The translations under genes were made by a program, and so were the position numbers. 64,000 nucleotides of DNA from Zygnema cylindricum (taxonomy: Eukaryota > Streptophyta > Zygnematophyceae > Zygnematales > Zygnemataceae), in assembly GCA_037447655.1 (NCBI GenBank), contig JBBHKE010002019.1, forward strand, positions 62,001 through 126,000, given 5' to 3'. The notes below the pieces were generated by a model. It had not been told where the DNA came from. It made no database searches and saw only the letters and a list, made by a program, of their open reading frames with translations. Every line of letters begins with the position of its first letter. Positions within the stretch are counted from its first letter, which is position 1. Below are positions 61,929 to 64,000 of this stretch, piece after piece.

Positions 61929-63755
61929 TTATGCCGAAACCGGTACTTTTACTCCCACTTTCTCTAAAATCATATCATCGGTGGCAAAATCAGCCGCTTT
62001 TCGGAAAGTTCCCCTCCCAAAATCGAGATTATAAGAATCGGTTAAACCCTCGACCAATCCGTATTCCGGTTTCCAACCAAGCTCCCTCTCTGCCTTCTCA
62101 TTGGATGCAAAAAAGTGCTGCGCAAAATAAAATAAAATAAAATAAAGCAATAATTTTAATAGCTATAAAGAGAAAAGTTCAATTGAAGAATTTAAACCAG
62201 TTTGACTTCCTTCAACAATTTGATAAGCTCAGCTCAACCACCTTCCCTCCCTCCATTCCTCTCTCCCTCCCTCCGACCCAGCAACCCTGCACAGTAATTT
62301 TAGTGAGAAAATTTCAATTCAGCAATTCAAATAAGTATAAATAACCTTAAACCAATTTGACGAGCTCAACCTAACTCCTTCCCTCCCTCCTTTCCCTCTC
62401 TTCCTCCTTTTCCTCCCTTCCTTACCTGATCTCGTAGTGGGAACGCCTTCTTCTTTCCGAAATCAAACTCTTTTGGATTGAAGTGGACAAGCTCCGGAGG
62501 AGGCTTTCCCATGGCTTTGGCGCAAGCTTTTGCAATTCCGTCGAAAGTTGCGTATTTTGGACCGGAAATGTTAAAGACTTGTCCTATGGCTTTCTCGTTT
62601 CCGAGGCAAAGAACAAAAGCTCTTGCGAGATCCTGAAAAAAACAGCAAAAGAAAGGGAAATACTTGGCGTGAGAAAATGGTTTATATATGGTTAAACCAA
62701 CACCGCCAGAGAACAAAAGCGCTTGCAAAATTCTAAAAAAATGCGCCCCCTCCCCCTCCCCCTCCTCTCCCTCTCCATCCCCCTCACACACCTTCACGTT
62801 TCCTCTTCCTCTCCCTCTCCCTCTCCCTCTCTTCACACCTTGATGTGTCCGAACTCTTTATCCCTCTCCCCCCTACTCCTCCCTCTCCCTCTGCCCCTCC
62901 CTCACCTTGATGTGTTCCCTCCCCCTCCTCCTCCCCCCCTCCCTCTCCCTCCCTCACCTTGACGTGTCCCAGCTGCGTGATCTGCAGTCCTGAGCTTGGC
63001 ACGGGAATGGGCCGTCCGGCCGCAAGCCTCTGGAAGAACCACTCCTCCACCGGGTTGTAGTTCAATGGTCCGTAAATGTACACGGGACGGATCGAGGTCC
63101 ATTTCGCCCCTCGAGAAGCCAAAAGAGCCTCGGTGTCAAGCTTTCCCTTGTGTCGACTTTTCGGGTCTCCGGCATCTTCCTGGTAAGCATCAAGAAAAAA
63201 AAATAGACATATAAGAGTAGACATATAAGCATAGAGATATAGACGTAACAAGCCCAAGTATATAAGGGTAAATATATAAACGTAAAGATGTAAACATGTG
63301 CAAGTAAACATATAAGCGTAAACATATAAACGAAGGCATAAACATAAACATATAAATGTAAACATATAAGCCCAACCATATCACCATAAACAAGTATCCA
63401 TAAGCGTAAACGTATCATTATCAAGTCAAGGAATCTGCAGGTAGGTTTGGACCGTTTCAGGTCTTTAGCAACGACTTGATGAGTCGAAACATAACGAGCT
63501 TACGAAAATTTTGCCGAAATATTTTGGTGCTTTTTCGTATCTTTGGCAACTTCTTGATGAGTAAAACATATCAAGTTATGAAGGAGATATAGATAGACAA
63601 GATAGATAGTAGATAGTTATTTGCAAAGAAGGTTTTGATAACTGGGATTTTTCCCACAAGTAATGACAGTTTCCTCCCAAAAAAACAATCCTACCTCTCT
63701 GTGAGGTAGTTGGTCCGATTTGAGGTACACTCCCGCTGAGGAGCAGTAGATATAC
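61929..63755 (-). CDS. CSP41B: Chloroplast stem-loop RNA-binding protein CSP41b, C-terminal part
   Basis: Exons: 63755-63695, 63179-62958, 62632-62426 and 62117-61929. They join in phase 0 within GT-AG introns and give 225 codons after a split first codon; the 5' exons lie beyond the right edge or were not found. CSP41b is an atypical short-chain dehydrogenase (sugar-epimerase fold) that binds plastid rRNA and mRNA and supports their stability. Landmarks: YIYCSSAGVYLKSDQLPH, DPKSRHKGKLDTEALL, TSIRPVYIYGPLNYNPVEEW, GRPIPVPSSG, FNISGPKYATFDG, NPKEFDFGKKKAFPLRDQ, LGWKPEYGLVEGL and YNLDFGRGTFRK. All match plant CSP41b closely, so the family call is firm. The protein ends VGVKVPVSA. Confidence 0.95.
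62220..62400. repeat. Diverged tandem duplication in a CSP41b intron
   Basis: The order aaaccagtttgac, gctcaacc, ttccctccctcc at 62197-62262 recurs at 62350-62393 (aaaccaatttgac, gctcaacc, ttccctccctcc). The second copy abuts the donor of exon 62632-62426. Confidence 0.7.
62733..62957. repeat. Pyrimidine tract with decayed copies of an exon edge
   Basis: On the plus strand this is ccctccccctc-type repeat, purine on the coding strand. The real donor edge of the exon at 62958 is ctcaccttgacgtgtccc. Degraded copies are cacaccttcacgtttcctc (62787), cacaccttgatgtgtccga (62833) and ctcaccttgatgtgttccc (62902). Each keeps the caag/gtg junction or a close variant, so they could act as alternative donors. 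Confidence 0.85.
63195..63415. repeat. Minisatellite, aaacatataagcgta type
   Basis: Roughly twelve units of 12-18 bp with aaacatataa or agacatataa cores fill the start of this CSP41b intron (plus-strand coordinates just above exon 63179). Confidence 0.8.
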
Positions 63756-64000
63756 CTGCACCACAATGTGACAAAATAGCTGATGTCAGCAACCTCCTTG
63801 CCCGCCACCACACCGCTCTAAATGTACCGAAAAAACAAAAGGCACGCTTGAAACCCCAGAGAAGCCTTCATAAAAAAAATAAAAAAAGGAAAAAAAAAAA
63901 GAAAGAAAAAAAAAAAAAAAAAGCGTGTGGATGAACAATAGCCCTGCTTTGTTTCAAAAAAAAAATATGATATAATATAAGATATAATATTAAAAAAATT
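63756..64000. other. Right edge, probably CSP41b intron
   Basis: A short frame before the acceptor (63811-63756) does not resemble CSP41. The last 120 bases are A-rich with ata repeats. Confidence 0.4.

Overview
The window is eukaryotic nuclear DNA. It is AT-rich and repeat-dense, and its protein genes are split by many GT-AG introns. Five genes can be assembled exon by exon, with splice phase agreeing at every junction used. Three of them point to a plastid-bearing, green-lineage organism: a plant-type AP endonuclease (ARP) with a Ser-rich, acid-poor N-terminus, a plant-type MGDG synthase, and the chloroplast RNA-binding protein CSP41b. A large-genome green or streptophyte alga fits best, but the species cannot be named from the sequence.

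Layout. 0-1.3 kb: CAG/CAA-rich minisatellite. 1.9-3.5 kb: a broken Myb/SANT (trihelix-like) gene. 3.8-9.5 kb: a nest of non-autonomous transposons, including two interlocked inverted repeats, a tatcg-type element, a hAT-type MITE inside it with an intact 8-bp target duplication, and a TA-flanked MITE next to it. 9.5-13.2 kb: nothing recognised except simple repeats and one MITE. 13.2-17.7 kb (+): a single-pass membrane protein with a Frizzled-type cysteine-rich domain. 19.8-24.3 kb: a 50-bp satellite with higher-order structure. 26.6-37.7 kb (-): ARP, 8 exons. 39.4-41.3 kb (+): a CZIB/DUF866 zinc-binding protein, 3 exons, divergent from ARP. 44.4-53.6 kb (-): MGDG synthase, 9 exon positions, with one exon present twice. 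54.4-60.8 kb: MITEs, a long direct repeat flanking a decayed Copia-type gag, and a tRNA-like relic. 61.9 kb to the right edge (-): CSP41b, 5' end outside the window.

The genes do not form an operon or one pathway. ARP (probable organelle DNA repair), MGDG synthase (thylakoid and envelope lipid) and CSP41b (plastid RNA stability) would all serve the plastid; CZIB and the Frizzled-CRD protein would not. The most unusual shared property is in the introns. In four of the five genes, short tandem copies of exon edges (coding bases plus the splice junction or stop codon) lie decaying in the neighbouring intron or 3' flank, often with purine/pyrimidine microsatellites. In the MGDG synthase gene a whole phase 0-0 exon of 222 bp has been duplicated.
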